This document shows positions 16,143 through 26,724 of a stretch of 64,000 nt of DNA, piece by piece; the stretch's first letter is position 1, and each line of letters starts with the position of its first letter. The stretch spans positions 1 through 64,000 of the forward strand of contig RXJQ01000002.1 of assembly GCA_003963115.1 (NCBI GenBank). The letters are read 5' to 3'. The notes under the pieces were generated by a model, which worked only from the letters and a program-made list of their open reading frames with translations, did not search any database and had not been told where the DNA came from. Source of the stretch: Burkholderiales bacterium. GTDB taxonomy: Bacteria > Pseudomonadota > Gammaproteobacteria > Burkholderiales > Burkholderiaceae_C. A program made the translations under genes and the position numbers.

Positions 16143-19100
16143 TCAGACCGGCAAGGCTTGATGCGCCGCTGCATAACGCGCCACCAGGGCCAGCAACTCG
16201 TCTTCACCGTAGGGCTTGCCCAGATAGTGGTTCACGCCCAGCTCGGTGGCGTAATCACGGTGCTTCTGGGCAATGCGCGAGGTGATCATGATGACAGGCA
16301 GACCGGACAACTTCTGATCCGCCCGAATGTTGCGAACCAGGTCGAAACCGTCCATGCGGGGCATTTCAATGTCCGACAGTACCACCGCAGGACGCTCCTG
16401 TGCCAGCAATTCGAGGGCCTCCAGGCCATCTTTTGCCAACATCACGCGGTAACCTTCACGTGACAGCAGGCGCTGTGTGACCTTGCGCACGGTCAGGGAG
16501 TCGTCCACCACCAGCACCAGCGGTGCTTGCGGCTCGGAGGATTCGGTCACGGCCTTGGCCTTGGTCGCCTGCTTGCTGTCGGGCAGAAGCCAGCCCTCCA
16601 GCTCCGGCCCGGCGGCTGCCAGTGCGTCGGCAGTGTAGGCCTGCGCCCGCTCGCCGTACACCGTGGCCAGCGCCACCGGGTTGTAGATCAGCGAGACGGC
16701 GCCGGATGCGAGCAAGGTCATGCCGGCCAAGCCAGGCAGACGCGCGAGTTGCGGCCCCAGGTTCTTCACGACCACTTCCTGGTTGCCCAGCACTTCATCC
16801 ACGTGAAGCGCGATGCGTTGCTGGGCCGAGCGCACGATCACCACCGGCACACTGCGACCGCCTTCGAGGCCAAGCGGGCTGAAGTCCAGCAAGGAGCCCA
16901 GCCAGTAGAAAGGCAGCACCAGGTCGGCAAAGCCGTAGGAGCCATGCCGGTAGGCCTGCACCACTTCCTGTGGACGGGCACGGCGCACCATCTCGATCAG
17001 GTGGGTCGGCACGGCGATGTTGATGTCGCCACAACGCAGCATCACCACCTTGGTCACGGCAGTGGTCAGCGGCAGGATCAGGGTGAAGGTCGTGCCCTTG
17101 CCAAGCAAGGTCGCAGTCTCGATGCGGCCGCCCATGGCATTCACTTCCGCGCGGACCACATCCATGCCGATGCCGCGACCGGCCAGCTCGGTGACCGACT
17201 CGGCGGTCGAGAAGCCCGAGGTGAAGATCAGCTGCGACAGCTCGGCTTCGCTGGGCATGGCATCAGGCGGCAGCAGGCCCATGTCCAAGCCACGCTGGCG
17301 GATGCGCTCCAGATTGAGGCCGGCCCCATCGTCACGGAACTCGATGGCCACTTCGTTGCCTTCATGGCGCAGCGAAACGATGACCTGCCCCGTTGCGTCC
17401 TTGCCGGCGGCCGTGCGGGTGGCCGGGTCTTCGATGCCGTGGGTGATGCAGTTGCGCAGCAAGTGCTCGAACGAACCCGTCATCCGCTCCAGCACGCCCC
17501 GGTCGATTTCGATGGCCCCGCCCACGATGTCCAGGCGCACCTGCTTGCCCGTTTCCTTGGCCGCCTGGCGCACCACGCGGTAGAGGCGGTCCGACAGGCC
17601 TTCGAACTCCACCATGCGCGTGCGCAGCAGGTCGTCTTGCAGGTCACGCGTGAGACGCGCCTGCGCGGCCAGCTGGTCTTCGGCCGTTTCGAGGTTGCGC
17701 TGCAAGGTGCGCTGCACCGTGGCCACGTCGTTCACGGACTCGGCCATCATGCGGGTCAGTTCCTGGAAGCGCGTGTAGCGGTCGAACTCCAACGGGTCGA
17801 AGTTCTGGTTGGCCGCGCGAGCCGCTTCCATGCGTGTGCTGAGCTGGGTCTCGGCTTGCAGCTCGATGTCGCGCAGTTGCTGGCGCAGACGCTCCAGGTT
17901 GTCGGTCAGGTCGGTCAGGGAGCCACGGATCTGGCCCACCTGTGATTGCAGACGCGTGCGCGTGATGCTGACCTCACCGGCGTGGTTGACCAGGCGGTCC
18001 AGCAATTGAGGACGAACGCGCACCACCGCCTGCGACGGGCCCTGTGCATGCTCGCGGTCAATGCGCTGCGATGGCGCTTGAGCGGCCTTGGGCAGACTGG
18101 ACCAGTCGATGGGCTCCAGCTTGGCCTCGATCTGTTGCCGGGCCGTGATCGGCGTGACGGTATCAGGCAGGCTGGTGCCGCTGCTGATGGCTTCCTGGCC
18201 CACATCTGCCACGGGCTCATGCAGGGGCAAGGCCACATCAGCGTCATGCACCGCCACGGCTTGCGGCGCAGACGACACCACCGGCTCGGCCGGCGGCAAT
18301 GGGCGGCCGGCCTGCTCGTCATAGCTTTGGGCATCGCGTTCACGCAAGGCCTCGAACACCTCGACCAGGCGATCCACACGGCCTTCCAGCGGCGCCACAT
18401 CGGCAGCGGCGACGTGCTCGGAGGCAAGCAGGCGCTCGATCGTCGACTCCATGCGATGGGCCATCTCGCCCAGGCGCATGGCACCGGCCAGGCGCGCACC
18501 GCCCTTGAAGGTGTGCAGCGTGCGCATGCAGGCCGCAGCGGCGGCGGGGTGATCGGGCATCTCCAGCCACTGGCGAGTCTGGCTGGCCAACTGAGGCAGA
18601 AGCTCCTGGGCTTCTTCCTCGAAGATGGGAAAGAGGTCCGCGTCCACATTATCCTGGGCGTCGATGTCGGACTCGTCATCCCACAACAAGGGGCCAGCAC
18701 CCAGCAGGCCTTGCACCTGCGCGGGCTGATGCCCAGGCTGGTGGGCATGCAGAGGATCAACAGCCTCGGGCGACAGCGGCTCGAAGGCCTTGAACTCGGG
18801 CACGCCCAGAGGCGCCGGCTGGGTGGACTCGACCTCTTCGGACGAATGCACCAGACGCAGATGCGGCCTTGAAGAGTCGGTCGGCAAATCGCCGAAAGCG
18901 GTCTCCAGCGGGATCACGTTCTGTGGGTTGCCCGATGCAAACGGATCCTCGTGGTTGGACAGATCGGCCGGCGCGGCTTCGTCCAGATCGCTGACCAGGC
19001 TGCGTGCCTCGATGCGGCGCGAGGCCTCATGGTCGTACCACTCCAGACGCCGCATGAGTTCATCTGACGGCGTCTTGAGGAAGCCCGCCGCGAACTGGTG

Positions 19101-22100
19101 CAGCAATCGGCGGATCTCTTCGGCCGCTTCGTTGAAGAGGCTCACGGCATCGGTCTCGCCACCGCCCAAAGCCTGAGAGCGCATCAGCGCATGCTCCAGC
19201 AGGCGTGCCAGTTGCGACAGCTCCGTGTAGCCCACGGCACCCGAGTTGCCGGCCAGGGAATGTGCCAGCGCAATGGCCTCGTCGCTGATCGGGCGATGCA
19301 ATTCCAACGCCCACTCGCCCAGTGCCGTGCACAGGCGGCGCGACTGCTCATCCGCCTCGTTGAGGAAGATGTTGAACAAAGGGATGCTGATGCGCAACGG
19401 GCCCACAACCTTGACCTGCTCGTCCTCTTGCGCTGACTCCGCGCTTTCCACGGCTTCGACGTTGTCGCCAGACTCAGCCACATCGCCTCGGCCTTCGCGA
19501 GGCTCGATGACGGTCCGCACATGTTCGTCCAGCGGCTGTGAGGGATGCGGCACATCCATCAGCGAAGCAGCCTGGGTGGGATTGTCATCGTCAAGAAGGA
19601 CGAACTCTTTGGGATCGGTCAGCGTGACCTCGGCCAGCGGCTCGTCCTCTTCGAGCTGCTCGGACTCTGAATACAAGGCAGGGGGAGCGGTCGGTGCGTG
19701 GATGGTTTCCAGCTCGATGGGCGCATGGCCGTGCTCGGCCGCAGCCTGAGATGTGGCCTCTGATGTGGGCGATGTGGCCGCATCGAGATCCAGCACGATC
19801 AGCTCATGATCGGGCAAGGGCTCGCCCATGAGGTCCTGGGGCTGGGTGTCCGGCTCGGGCAAGGCCTCGGGGTCGATCACGGTGTCGCGCTCGCCTGCCG
19901 GGATGTCCAGCAGGTCCACGTCCACCAGCTCCGTGACATCGGGCGCTTCCAGCGGCGCGGGCACGGCATCGGGCAGGTCCAGCTCAGCGAAGGACAAGGC
20001 GTCCACCACCGGCTGAGGTTCGGCACTGATCCGCTCGACCGCTTGCTCCAGCGAGGGCAGCTCCCATTGGGATGGGTCCAGCACGGGCTTGGGCTCGTCG
20101 AGCAGGGCCGGCGCATAGGCTTCTTCAGATGAAGCAGCCGACTCTTCTGCAGATAGGTCTTCAGACCTTTTTTCGACCACAGGCTCGGCCAATTCGGCCA
20201 CGGCGACGGGTGTGGCGACGTCCGCGAGGGCACGGCGCTCGCCATGGAGGCGCAGCGCATCGGCCACGGCGATCACGGGCTGAGCGGACCAGCCGGCATC
20301 TTCCTTGGCCGTGATGGCGTCGGTCCACAAGGCGAAGTGGGCCAGCAGCTCGGCCGTCACGGCTTGCAAGTCAGCGCTGGCTGGGTGTTGCGAGGCCAGC
20401 CAGGCGTTGTACATCTGCTCGCAGGCCCAGGCGGCGTCGCCATACTCCTTGAGGCCCACCATGCGCGAGCTGCCCTTGAGGGTGTGGAAGCCCCGACGCA
20501 CAGCCGTGAGCGAGCCCACGTCATCGGGCTGGGTGGCCAGATGGGCCAGCGCCCGCTGGGCGTTGTCGATGACCTCGCGCGCCTCTTCCAGGAAGATGTC
20601 GCGCATCTCGTCGTCTTCTTCCAGGCCGGTTTCCTCAGGTACAGCCACGGGTGCCAATGACAAGGGGGCCAGGGCCGGCAGCGAAGAAGGCTCGGGCTGC
20701 AGCGTTTCAGCGTCGGATACGGACTGCGTGAAGTCGCTGAGCACCTGGGAGACCTGCTCGCGCGCCGCAGCCAGCGCCTGTTCGTCATTGCTGGCCTGCG
20801 CAGATTCGAGTGCGGCCTGGGCCGCGGCCACGCTTTCGGCCAACCCAGCTTGCTCCTGCACGTGCGGCGTCTCGGCCAGCTTCTGCAGGTGCTCGGAGAC
20901 CTCGCTCAGCGGCGCATCGGTGCGCTCCAGCACCTCGGCGGCCTCTTCGGCCACGGCATGGGCCTCTTCCAGCTGCACCTGATGCACGTGCTGTGCAACG
21001 ACCTCTACGGGGTCATCTTGCGTTTTTTTTTCCCGGCCCATCACCGGGGCCAGCACACCCGTGGTCTCGTCCATCGTGAACAAGGTCTTGGCCAGGGCGG
21101 GCTGCACGCCCATCATGTCGATGAGGAAGCCTAAAGCGCCCAGGTTGGTGGCCAGGCGATCGAACACGCCCTGTTGCGCGGCTTGGTCCAGATCGGCGCC
21201 GGGCACCAGCAGGTGGTCCACGGCCTCACGCATGCGCACGGTGGCATGCGCGGCCACGTCCAGGCCCAGCACGGCCAGCACCCCGCGCATGGCCTGCAGC
21301 TGATTGGGCACATTGACGAGCGGTGTCGTGTCCTGGGGGTCGCGGAAGAACTGGTCGATGTGCTTTTCGCTGTCGGTCAGGGTGTTGCGCAGCTCCTGCA
21401 CCACGCTGCCGATGGTCTGGCGATCGGAGACACGACGGTAGAGGTCTTCCATCCAGGCTTCGAGCGGCTGGGCCGCGTGGCCATCGCTGATGCTGTGGAT
21501 GCGTTGCGCCAGACGCTGCACGCGCTGCTGCTGTTCAGGGTTGTCGAACTCGCCGTCTTCCAGGGCGGCTTCCACATAGAGCAAGCTGGTGGCCACTTCC
21601 ATGGCCAGCGCGGGCTCGGGCGCCTTGGCGGCCTGCACGGCGTTGTGCACAGCGGAGGTCAGCGCATCGGCCAGCACCTGCCCTTGCGGGAACAGGCGGC
21701 GCAGGGAGTCACAGACCAGGGAGAACTGCTCGTTCAAGCCGCCCAGCCGCAGCAATTCACCTGCGGCCACGGCCGACCAGCCATCCTTGGCGCCTGCCAC
21801 ACGCTTGATCGCCTGCGCGACCCAGGCCGGGTCATAGCGGCCCAAGCTGGACGCCTGCAAATCAACGGGCTTGTGACGCTCCAGACCAAAGGTGCGGCGC
21901 ACGCGGGCGAGCACCGAGTTGTCGGCGGCGGGCACATTGGTAGCCTGAGCGCAAAAGAACAGCAGCTCATTGGCCAGGCGGTCAGAAGGCGTGGCATTGC
22001 CCTTGACGAGCGTGCGCAACTGGCTCAACAGCGAGGACAGCACGCGCTTGGCATGCACGCTCAGCGGCACATGCGCGCCTGCCAGGCCTTCCAGGAAGCC

Positions 22101-22805
22101 GCTGGCCAGCATCCAGGTGGCCGCTTCGCGGTGGGCCGCGCGCTGCTCGGCACCACGCGCCAGGGCGGCACACAAATGGGCCAGGACCAAGGCGTCTTCG
22201 GGCTGGTTGCGCTTGAGCAGGTTGAGCAGCCCCGTTTCGAAGTCATCGACCGTGGCGGCATCGGCGGCTCGCGGCTCAATGCTCTCGGGCGCGGCCAGAG
22301 GCGCCTCCAGAGACAGATCGGGCCAGTCCTGCGCCCACAGATCGGTCGGGCGAGGCAGGACACTGCCCACGCGGGCCATCAAGGCCTCGTACTGCGGGAA
22401 CAGGTCCATGGCCGAGACAGGCTTGCCCGCCAGTCGGCGCGCGACATAGTCCAGCAAGGCAAACGAGGCCTTCTCGACATCGCGCACGGCATCTTCGTTG
22501 ATGGACTGCGGACGGTTGACGAACTTCTGGACCACGGCCTCAGCCGCACGCAGCAGGGTTGCGCCCACAGGCACGCCCGCCAGTTCCAACGCCCCCACGC
22601 CCTGGTGGATCTGCTGACGGGCCGTGCGCAGGATGGCCGGGTCCATCGCGTCCATGTCGGACACACCGGACGAGGTCACGTCCTTCAGGCAGCGGTGCAG
22701 CGCCTTGTGAGCCGCATCCAGCGACTTGCGCAATTCCTCGTGCACCCAGGCCAGTGCACTGAGGTCGTCGTTGGGCGAAGAAGCGTCTTGGTGCAAGCTG
22801 TCCAT
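16143..22805 (-). CDS. chpA: ChpA/PilL-type multi-Hpt hybrid CheA kinase of the type IV pilus system
   Basis: A 2220-residue hub kinase for twitching motility and surface sensing. Visible parts: a long helical N-terminus without a clear phospho-histidine, an Hpt with FHTLKGSSR near residue 771, an Hpt-like domain with AHSLAGNSG near 1182, an Hpt with LHTFKGGAR near 1432, CheA dimerisation and ATPase domains (HLLRNC near 1782, DDGAGL near 1827, GRGIGMDVV near 1878), a CheW-like domain (about 1920-2080) and a C-terminal receiver (about 2095-2220, phospho-acceptor D in SDIEMP). Very acidic linkers rich in E, P and A separate the Hpt domains (about 870-1160). It follows pilJ by 15 bases. Length is within the range of ChpA proteins (about 2,000-2,500). 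Confidence 0.95.
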   Translation of the reverse strand: MDSLHQDASSPNDDLSALAWVHEELRKSLDAAHKALHRCLKDVTSSGVSDMDAMDPAILRTARQQIHQGVGALELAGVPVGATLLRAAEAVVQKFVNRPQSINEDAVRDVEKASFALLDYVARRLAGKPVSAMDLFPQYEALMARVGSVLPRPTDLWAQDWPDLSLEAPLAAPESIEPRAADAATVDDFETGLLNLLKRNQPEDALVLAHLCAALARGAEQRAAHREAATWMLASGFLEGLAGAHVPLSVHAKRVLSSLLSQLRTLVKGNATPSDRLANELLFFCAQATNVPAADNSVLARVRRTFGLERHKPVDLQASSLGRYDPAWVAQAIKRVAGAKDGWSAVAAGELLRLGGLNEQFSLVCDSLRRLFPQGQVLADALTSAVHNAVQAAKAPEPALAMEVATSLLYVEAALEDGEFDNPEQQQRVQRLAQRIHSISDGHAAQPLEAWMEDLYRRVSDRQTIGSVVQELRNTLTDSEKHIDQFFRDPQDTTPLVNVPNQLQAMRGVLAVLGLDVAAHATVRMREAVDHLLVPGADLDQAAQQGVFDRLATNLGALGFLIDMMGVQPALAKTLFTMDETTGVLAPVMGREKKTQDDPVEVVAQHVHQVQLEEAHAVAEEAAEVLERTDAPLSEVSEHLQKLAETPHVQEQAGLAESVAAAQAALESAQASNDEQALAAAREQVSQVLSDFTQSVSDAETLQPEPSSLPALAPLSLAPVAVPEETGLEEDDEMRDIFLEEAREVIDNAQRALAHLATQPDDVGSLTAVRRGFHTLKGSSRMVGLKEYGDAAWACEQMYNAWLASQHPASADLQAVTAELLAHFALWTDAITAKEDAGWSAQPVIAVADALRLHGERRALADVATPVAVAELAEPVVEKRSEDLSAEESAASSEEAYAPALLDEPKPVLDPSQWELPSLEQAVERISAEPQPVVDALSFAELDLPDAVPAPLEAPDVTELVDVDLLDIPAGERDTVIDPEALPEPDTQPQDLMGEPLPDHELIVLDLDAATSPTSEATSQAAAEHGHAPIELETIHAPTAPPALYSESEQLEEDEPLAEVTLTDPKEFVLLDDDNPTQAASLMDVPHPSQPLDEHVRTVIEPREGRGDVAESGDNVEAVESAESAQEDEQVKVVGPLRISIPLFNIFLNEADEQSRRLCTALGEWALELHRPISDEAIALAHSLAGNSGAVGYTELSQLARLLEHALMRSQALGGGETDAVSLFNEAAEEIRRLLHQFAAGFLKTPSDELMRRLEWYDHEASRRIEARSLVSDLDEAAPADLSNHEDPFASGNPQNVIPLETAFGDLPTDSSRPHLRLVHSSEEVESTQPAPLGVPEFKAFEPLSPEAVDPLHAHQPGHQPAQVQGLLGAGPLLWDDESDIDAQDNVDADLFPIFEEEAQELLPQLASQTRQWLEMPDHPAAAAACMRTLHTFKGGARLAGAMRLGEMAHRMESTIERLLASEHVAAADVAPLEGRVDRLVEVFEALRERDAQSYDEQAGRPLPPAEPVVSSAPQAVAVHDADVALPLHEPVADVGQEAISSGTSLPDTVTPITARQQIEAKLEPIDWSSLPKAAQAPSQRIDREHAQGPSQAVVRVRPQLLDRLVNHAGEVSITRTRLQSQVGQIRGSLTDLTDNLERLRQQLRDIELQAETQLSTRMEAARAANQNFDPLEFDRYTRFQELTRMMAESVNDVATVQRTLQRNLETAEDQLAAQARLTRDLQDDLLRTRMVEFEGLSDRLYRVVRQAAKETGKQVRLDIVGGAIEIDRGVLERMTGSFEHLLRNCITHGIEDPATRTAAGKDATGQVIVSLRHEGNEVAIEFRDDGAGLNLERIRQRGLDMGLLPPDAMPSEAELSQLIFTSGFSTAESVTELAGRGIGMDVVRAEVNAMGGRIETATLLGKGTTFTLILPLTTAVTKVVMLRCGDINIAVPTHLIEMVRRARPQEVVQAYRHGSYGFADLVLPFYWLGSLLDFSPLGLEGGRSVPVVIVRSAQQRIALHVDEVLGNQEVVVKNLGPQLARLPGLAGMTLLASGAVSLIYNPVALATVYGERAQAYTADALAAAGPELEGWLLPDSKQATKAKAVTESSEPQAPLVLVVDDSLTVRKVTQRLLSREGYRVMLAKDGLEALELLAQERPAVVLSDIEMPRMDGFDLVRNIRADQKLSGLPVIMITSRIAQKHRDYATELGVNHYLGKPYGEDELLALVARYAAAHQALPV

Positions 22806-22820
22806 GGGTCGTTCGCTTGA

Positions 22821-25160
22821 TCAGGGAGCGATCTTGAATCGGGCCACCGATTGCTGGAGTTCATTGGCTGTCCGGGACAGCTCGCGCACCAGCTGCGTGG
22901 TCGAGCGGGTACCGTCGCCGGTCTGTTCGGTCACGGCGAAGATGTGCTGGATATTGGCCACCACCACGTTGGCCGATTCGGCTTCACGCAGGGCCTGCGA
23001 GGAGATCTGCTCAATCAGCTCGGCGAGGCGGCGTGACACGCGGTCGATGTCGCCCAGCGCAGAACCAGCGGCATCAGACAGCCGGGCCCCTTCCACCACA
23101 CCCTGCGTGGAGCGTTCCATGGCGGCCACGGCATCTTGCGTGTCGGTCTGAATGGTGCGCACCAGCGCGGCAATTTCGCGCGTCGCGTCGGCCGAGCGTT
23201 CAGCCAGACGCTGCACTTCTTCGGCCACCACCGAGAAGCCCCGGCCCGCTTCACCAGCCGACGCGGCCTGGATGGCGGCGTTCAGGGCGAGCACGTTGGT
23301 CTGTTCGGTGATGTCGGAGATCAGTTCGGTGATTTCGCCGATTTCCTGCGACGACTCGCCCAGCCGCTTGATGCGCTTGGACGTTTCCTGAATCTGCTCG
23401 CGGATGGTGTTCATACCGCCGATGGCGTTCTGCACGGCTTGCAGACCGGAGTCGGCAGCGGCCAGCGATTGGCGCGCCACCTCGGCGGAGTGCTGGGCCT
23501 GCGCGGACACCTCGTTGATCCGGCCGGCCATCTGCAGCACGGACTCACCGGTTTCGCGGATCTCGCGCAGTTGCTCGTCAGACGCGGCGAGCAATTCGGT
23601 CGATGTGGTTTCCACTTCGCCGGTGGTTTCGGTCACCCGCTGCACCGTGCCTTGCACTTGCGCCACGAGGTTGCGCAGCTCTTCCACCGTGAAGTTCACC
23701 GAGTCGGCGATCGCGCCGGTGATGTCTTCGGTCACGGTGGCTTGCTGTGTCAAGTCGCCTTCAGCAACGAGTTGCAACTCGTTCATCAGCCGCAGAATGG
23801 CCGCCTGGTTGGCATCGTTCACGCGCTTGGCTTCACGCTCCAGGCGTTCGGCTTCCTGACGCTGTTGTTCGGCAATCTGACGGCGGTGGTTCTGGTCGGT
23901 CACGAACACGCGGAACCAGCCGTAGGCGGCCGCCACGGTCACCAGCAGCGACACCAGGATCAAGGCCACGTTGAGGCTACCGATGCCCGCGCTCTCGGAG
24001 AGCTTCTGCTGCACGGCTTCCAGGCCCTTGCGCAGCGGCTCGGAGTCGTCGATCACCGCCACCTGGGCATCACGTGCGGCCACCAGACCTTGCAGCGAAC
24101 CCAGGATGAAGGTCGACTGCGTGCGGGTGCGCTCGAAAATCTTGAGCAGAGCTTCGAGCTGCTCGCGCACGGCCGGGTCACGGTTGGCCGGGAGCTTGAG
24201 TTCGGTGTCGCCGTTGAGCAGGCCTTCCGCGATTTCCTTGAAGGCATTCAAGTCCTTGCCCAGCAGGAACACGGCCTCGGTCGACACGCCTTCCACCGTC
24301 AGGAATTCATTGGCCGACTTACCGATGCGCTGCGTCAGCATCACGAGCTGGTTGAGCGACGAGGCCTCGGCCGGCGTCACGCCGCCCTTTTCGATCTTGG
24401 TCGTAGCGATGCCCTCGGCCAGGTCCAGCAATTCCGACGACTGGCTGTTGACCTCGCGCAGCGCCTGACTCACCTGGGTCAGCGTCTGCTTCTGACTGAT
24501 CACGTAGTCGGCGTTCTTCTCGGCGCGGTCGACCAGAGGCAAGAGCTTGGCCAGCTCGTCCTTGGCGGCACCATGGACCTCGCTCAGCCCCAGCTTGGCA
24601 TCGCCCCTGTCCAGACCGCGCACATTGCTGGCCAGCACCTTCGAGCTCTCGGCCACTTCCGCAAAAGCCTGCGGGCGGCCGATCAAGGCCTGCGACACCG
24701 ATTTGGCCAGACGTTGCGATTGCATCAGCGCCTGACCGGTGGCCCCGGTCTGAGCAGCACGGCGGTCGGCGGAGGTCACCGACACGAAGGCGCTGATCAA
24801 CAGACCCAGCACCCCCACACCCAGCGCGCCGATGACAAAGCGCTGCTGGCGGTCCAGGCGCCAATGGCCTATCAGGGGCAGCCCGCTTTGGCGTTCAGGC
24901 ATGACGTGACCATCGACCGCCTCGTTCTTGAGACGCATGTCGTGGTAATCAGGCGGGAACTCGGAAGGCGCGGCCTCGGAGATGATCGAGTCCGAGGTGA
25001 TCGTGCTGCTGCCTGGCTGGATGGTCGAAGGCGAGGCCTGCGTGTCCACGGATTGCGCGCCAGAGGACGTGACCATGCCCTCGGTGCTCAGCGCTTCCGA
25101 CTGGACTTCCTCGTCATCCTGTGATTTGCCCAGGTCCTTGATTCGACTCAGGAAACTCAT
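22821..25160 (-). CDS. pilJ: PilJ, methyl-accepting transducer of the type IV pilus chemosensory system
   Basis: A 779-residue receptor. An unusually long cytoplasmic N-terminus (about 105 residues, rich in S, T, E) precedes membrane helix 1 (about 107-128). The periplasmic part (about 130-390) is helical with two PilJ-type sensor repeats (motifs QSQRLAKSV and [10 protein letters not shown] mark their starts). Membrane helix 2 is at about 392-415, then a HAMP-like region and a signalling hairpin with [18 protein letters not shown] and [13 protein letters not shown]. The Q-A-A-S variation in place of E-A-A-R is typical of PilJ. It ends RFKIAP, without a CheR-docking pentapeptide. In Pseudomonas PilJ senses pilin during surface contact; the same is inferred here. 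Confidence 0.94.
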   Translation of the reverse strand: MSFLSRIKDLGKSQDDEEVQSEALSTEGMVTSSGAQSVDTQASPSTIQPGSSTITSDSIISEAAPSEFPPDYHDMRLKNEAVDGHVMPERQSGLPLIGHWRLDRQQRFVIGALGVGVLGLLISAFVSVTSADRRAAQTGATGQALMQSQRLAKSVSQALIGRPQAFAEVAESSKVLASNVRGLDRGDAKLGLSEVHGAAKDELAKLLPLVDRAEKNADYVISQKQTLTQVSQALREVNSQSSELLDLAEGIATTKIEKGGVTPAEASSLNQLVMLTQRIGKSANEFLTVEGVSTEAVFLLGKDLNAFKEIAEGLLNGDTELKLPANRDPAVREQLEALLKIFERTRTQSTFILGSLQGLVAARDAQVAVIDDSEPLRKGLEAVQQKLSESAGIGSLNVALILVSLLVTVAAAYGWFRVFVTDQNHRRQIAEQQRQEAERLEREAKRVNDANQAAILRLMNELQLVAEGDLTQQATVTEDITGAIADSVNFTVEELRNLVAQVQGTVQRVTETTGEVETTSTELLAASDEQLREIRETGESVLQMAGRINEVSAQAQHSAEVARQSLAAADSGLQAVQNAIGGMNTIREQIQETSKRIKRLGESSQEIGEITELISDITEQTNVLALNAAIQAASAGEAGRGFSVVAEEVQRLAERSADATREIAALVRTIQTDTQDAVAAMERSTQGVVEGARLSDAAGSALGDIDRVSRRLAELIEQISSQALREAESANVVVANIQHIFAVTEQTGDGTRSTTQLVRELSRTANELQQSVARFKIAP

Positions 25161-25211
25161 GCCTTGTGCTCCAAACAGTCAGCTTTTTTACTGCCAGACG
25201 GGGTCAACCCG

Positions 25212-25754
25212 TCAAACATCAATTTTCAGAAAGGCCTCATCGGCCACCAGGCCAGCAAGGTCGAGTTCATACCAGGTGCGGCCCAGCGCGTCATGGAACT
25301 GCTGGCCAACGAAATGAGGCTTGGCCGCGCTCGCGACCTCTTCAGCGGGCGTCAAGGCGCTCGCATTGCGCAGGCCCATGAGCCGGTCGATCAGCAAGGC
25401 CGCGTTCATCTGCAGGCCCGCGTTGAAAGCGATCAAGCGGCCCGCATCACGCGCCGCGACATCCTGCAAGTTGCGATTGGACCGCTTGGGCAGCCCCAGA
25501 AACACCGCCAGGTCGACCACGCCATGCAACTGGCCGCGCAGATTGGCCACGCCCAGGAACCAGTCCTGGCTGTGCGGCACGGGCTGGATGCTGGAGAGCG
25601 GAAAGATCTCGCCCGCCTGGTCCAGCGCCAGCAAGAAGCCATGGCCAGCCACCTCGACGGCCAGCCAGCTTCGCGCGGGCGCCTGCTGCCGCACCATCTG
25701 CAGGCGATCCGCCAGACGCTGCTGCAACTCCCTCAGGGCTTCTTTATTGGCCAT
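25212..25754 (-). CDS. pilI: PilI, CheW-like adaptor
   Basis: A 180-residue CheW-fold protein that should couple the receptor PilJ to the kinase ChpA. The CheW hallmarks are present: a beta-rich middle, GVANLRGQLHGVVDLAVFLG (two overlapping blocks near residues 68-88) and a late FHDALGRTWYELDLAGLV segment. It lies between pilH and pilJ in the standard order pilG-pilH-pilI-pilJ-chpA, 41 bases after pilH and 51 before pilJ. Size fits PilI (about 178 residues in Pseudomonas). Confidence 0.92.
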   Translation of the reverse strand: MANKEALRELQQRLADRLQMVRQQAPARSWLAVEVAGHGFLLALDQAGEIFPLSSIQPVPHSQDWFLGVANLRGQLHGVVDLAVFLGLPKRSNRNLQDVAARDAGRLIAFNAGLQMNAALLIDRLMGLRNASALTPAEEVASAAKPHFVGQQFHDALGRTWYELDLAGLVADEAFLKIDV

Positions 25755-25795
25755 CTCGGTGCGACCTCTTTCTTGTTTATTTCCGGTTGGTTCGC

Positions 25796-26161
25796 TCAGC
25801 CGAAGGCCTTGATCTTGGTCAGCAGCTCGTCCGGGTTGACTGGCTTGACCACATAGTCCCTGGCGCCTTGCCGCATGCCCCAGACCCGATCGGTCTCCTG
25901 GTTCTTGCTGGTGCAGATGATGACCGGCACGCTGGCGAACACAGGATCGCGGGTGATGGCCCGGGTCAGCTGGAAACCGTTTTGCCCCGGCATGACCACG
26001 TCCATCAGGATCAGGTCGGGCTTTTCTTCCTGCAGGCGGCGCATGGCCTCTTCGCCATTTTCGGCCGTGCGGACCTGGTAGCCCTTTTTCGTCAGCAATT
26101 CAGACAGGACGTGCAGCTCCGTCTTCGAATCGTCAACCAACAATATTTTCTGAATAGGCAT
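25796..26161 (-). CDS. pilH: PilH, single-domain response regulator
   Basis: A 121-residue receiver. Acidic pocket D10-D11, phospho-acceptor D54 (LMDVVMPG), conserved T/S in ICTSKN and K in VVKPVNP are present. I start it at the ATG at 26161 (MPIQKILLVDD) because AGGAG stands six bases upstream; a further six in-frame codons upstream are unlikely to be translated. In Pseudomonas PilH acts as a phosphate sink that opposes PilG and favours pilus retraction. Its place directly after pilG and before pilI supports the name. Confidence 0.93.
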   Translation of the reverse strand: MPIQKILLVDDSKTELHVLSELLTKKGYQVRTAENGEEAMRRLQEEKPDLILMDVVMPGQNGFQLTRAITRDPVFASVPVIICTSKNQETDRVWGMRQGARDYVVKPVNPDELLTKIKAFG

Positions 26162-26244
26162 ATCAACTCCTAGGTGCACGCCCGCTCAGGGTTTTGGCCG
26201 ACACGGCGCACACGCATTATTCACCTTGTAGGTCACCTGGCTTA

Positions 26245-26658
26245 TCAGGACTGTTGCACCGAACCGGCGCTGTATTGCGCCACGGCCTGGAGCAGCTGGT
26301 CCTTGGTGAAGGGTTTGGTCAAATAATCCTGCGACCCCACCATGCGCCCGCGGGCCTTGTCGAACAGACCATCCTTCGACGACAGCATGATCACCGGGGT
26401 ATTAGTGAATCGCGGGTTTCGTTTGATGATGGCGCAGGTCTGATATCCGTCCAGGCGCGGCATCAGAATGTCACAAAAAATAACATCTGGGTTGTGGTCA
26501 TTGACTTTTGACAGCGCATCGAAACCGTCTTCGGCCAGCACAACCTCATATCCGCCTTGTTTCAGGAAGATTTCGGCACTGCGGCGAATGGTATTGCTGT
26601 CGTCAATGACGAGCACCTTGGTCGCCACCCTCACTTCGGGGTTCTCAGCATCAGACAC
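26245..26658 (-). CDS. pilG: PilG, single-domain response regulator (GTG start)
   Basis: A 137-residue receiver, close to the 135 residues of Pseudomonas PilG. The acidic pair is D19-D20, the phospho-acceptor D63 (FCDILMP), with SSKDG and LTKPFTKDQ completing the active site. GTG at 26658 is the likely start: GGAGGA (complement of 26667-26672) lies eight bases upstream, a near-perfect ribosome site, whereas an in-frame ATG eight codons earlier would lie upstream of that site. PilG promotes pilus extension and, in Pseudomonas, cAMP production. It follows a rubredoxin gene by 66 bases on the same strand. Confidence 0.93.
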   Translation of the reverse strand: MSDAENPEVRVATKVLVIDDSNTIRRSAEIFLKQGGYEVVLAEDGFDALSKVNDHNPDVIFCDILMPRLDGYQTCAIIKRNPRFTNTPVIMLSSKDGLFDKARGRMVGSQDYLTKPFTKDQLLQAVAQYSAGSVQQS

Positions 26659-26724
26659 GGACGCGTTCCTCCAGAGGTCCATCGCCCGTCATGGCCATGG
26701 ACAAAATCAGTTCGATCACTCGGG

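Noticed and set aside
23136-25124. A 662-codon plus-strand open frame opposite pilJ
   Set aside because: Antisense shadow; pilJ shows clear membrane helices and a signalling motif, while the opposite frame has low-complexity G, H, L, R composition.
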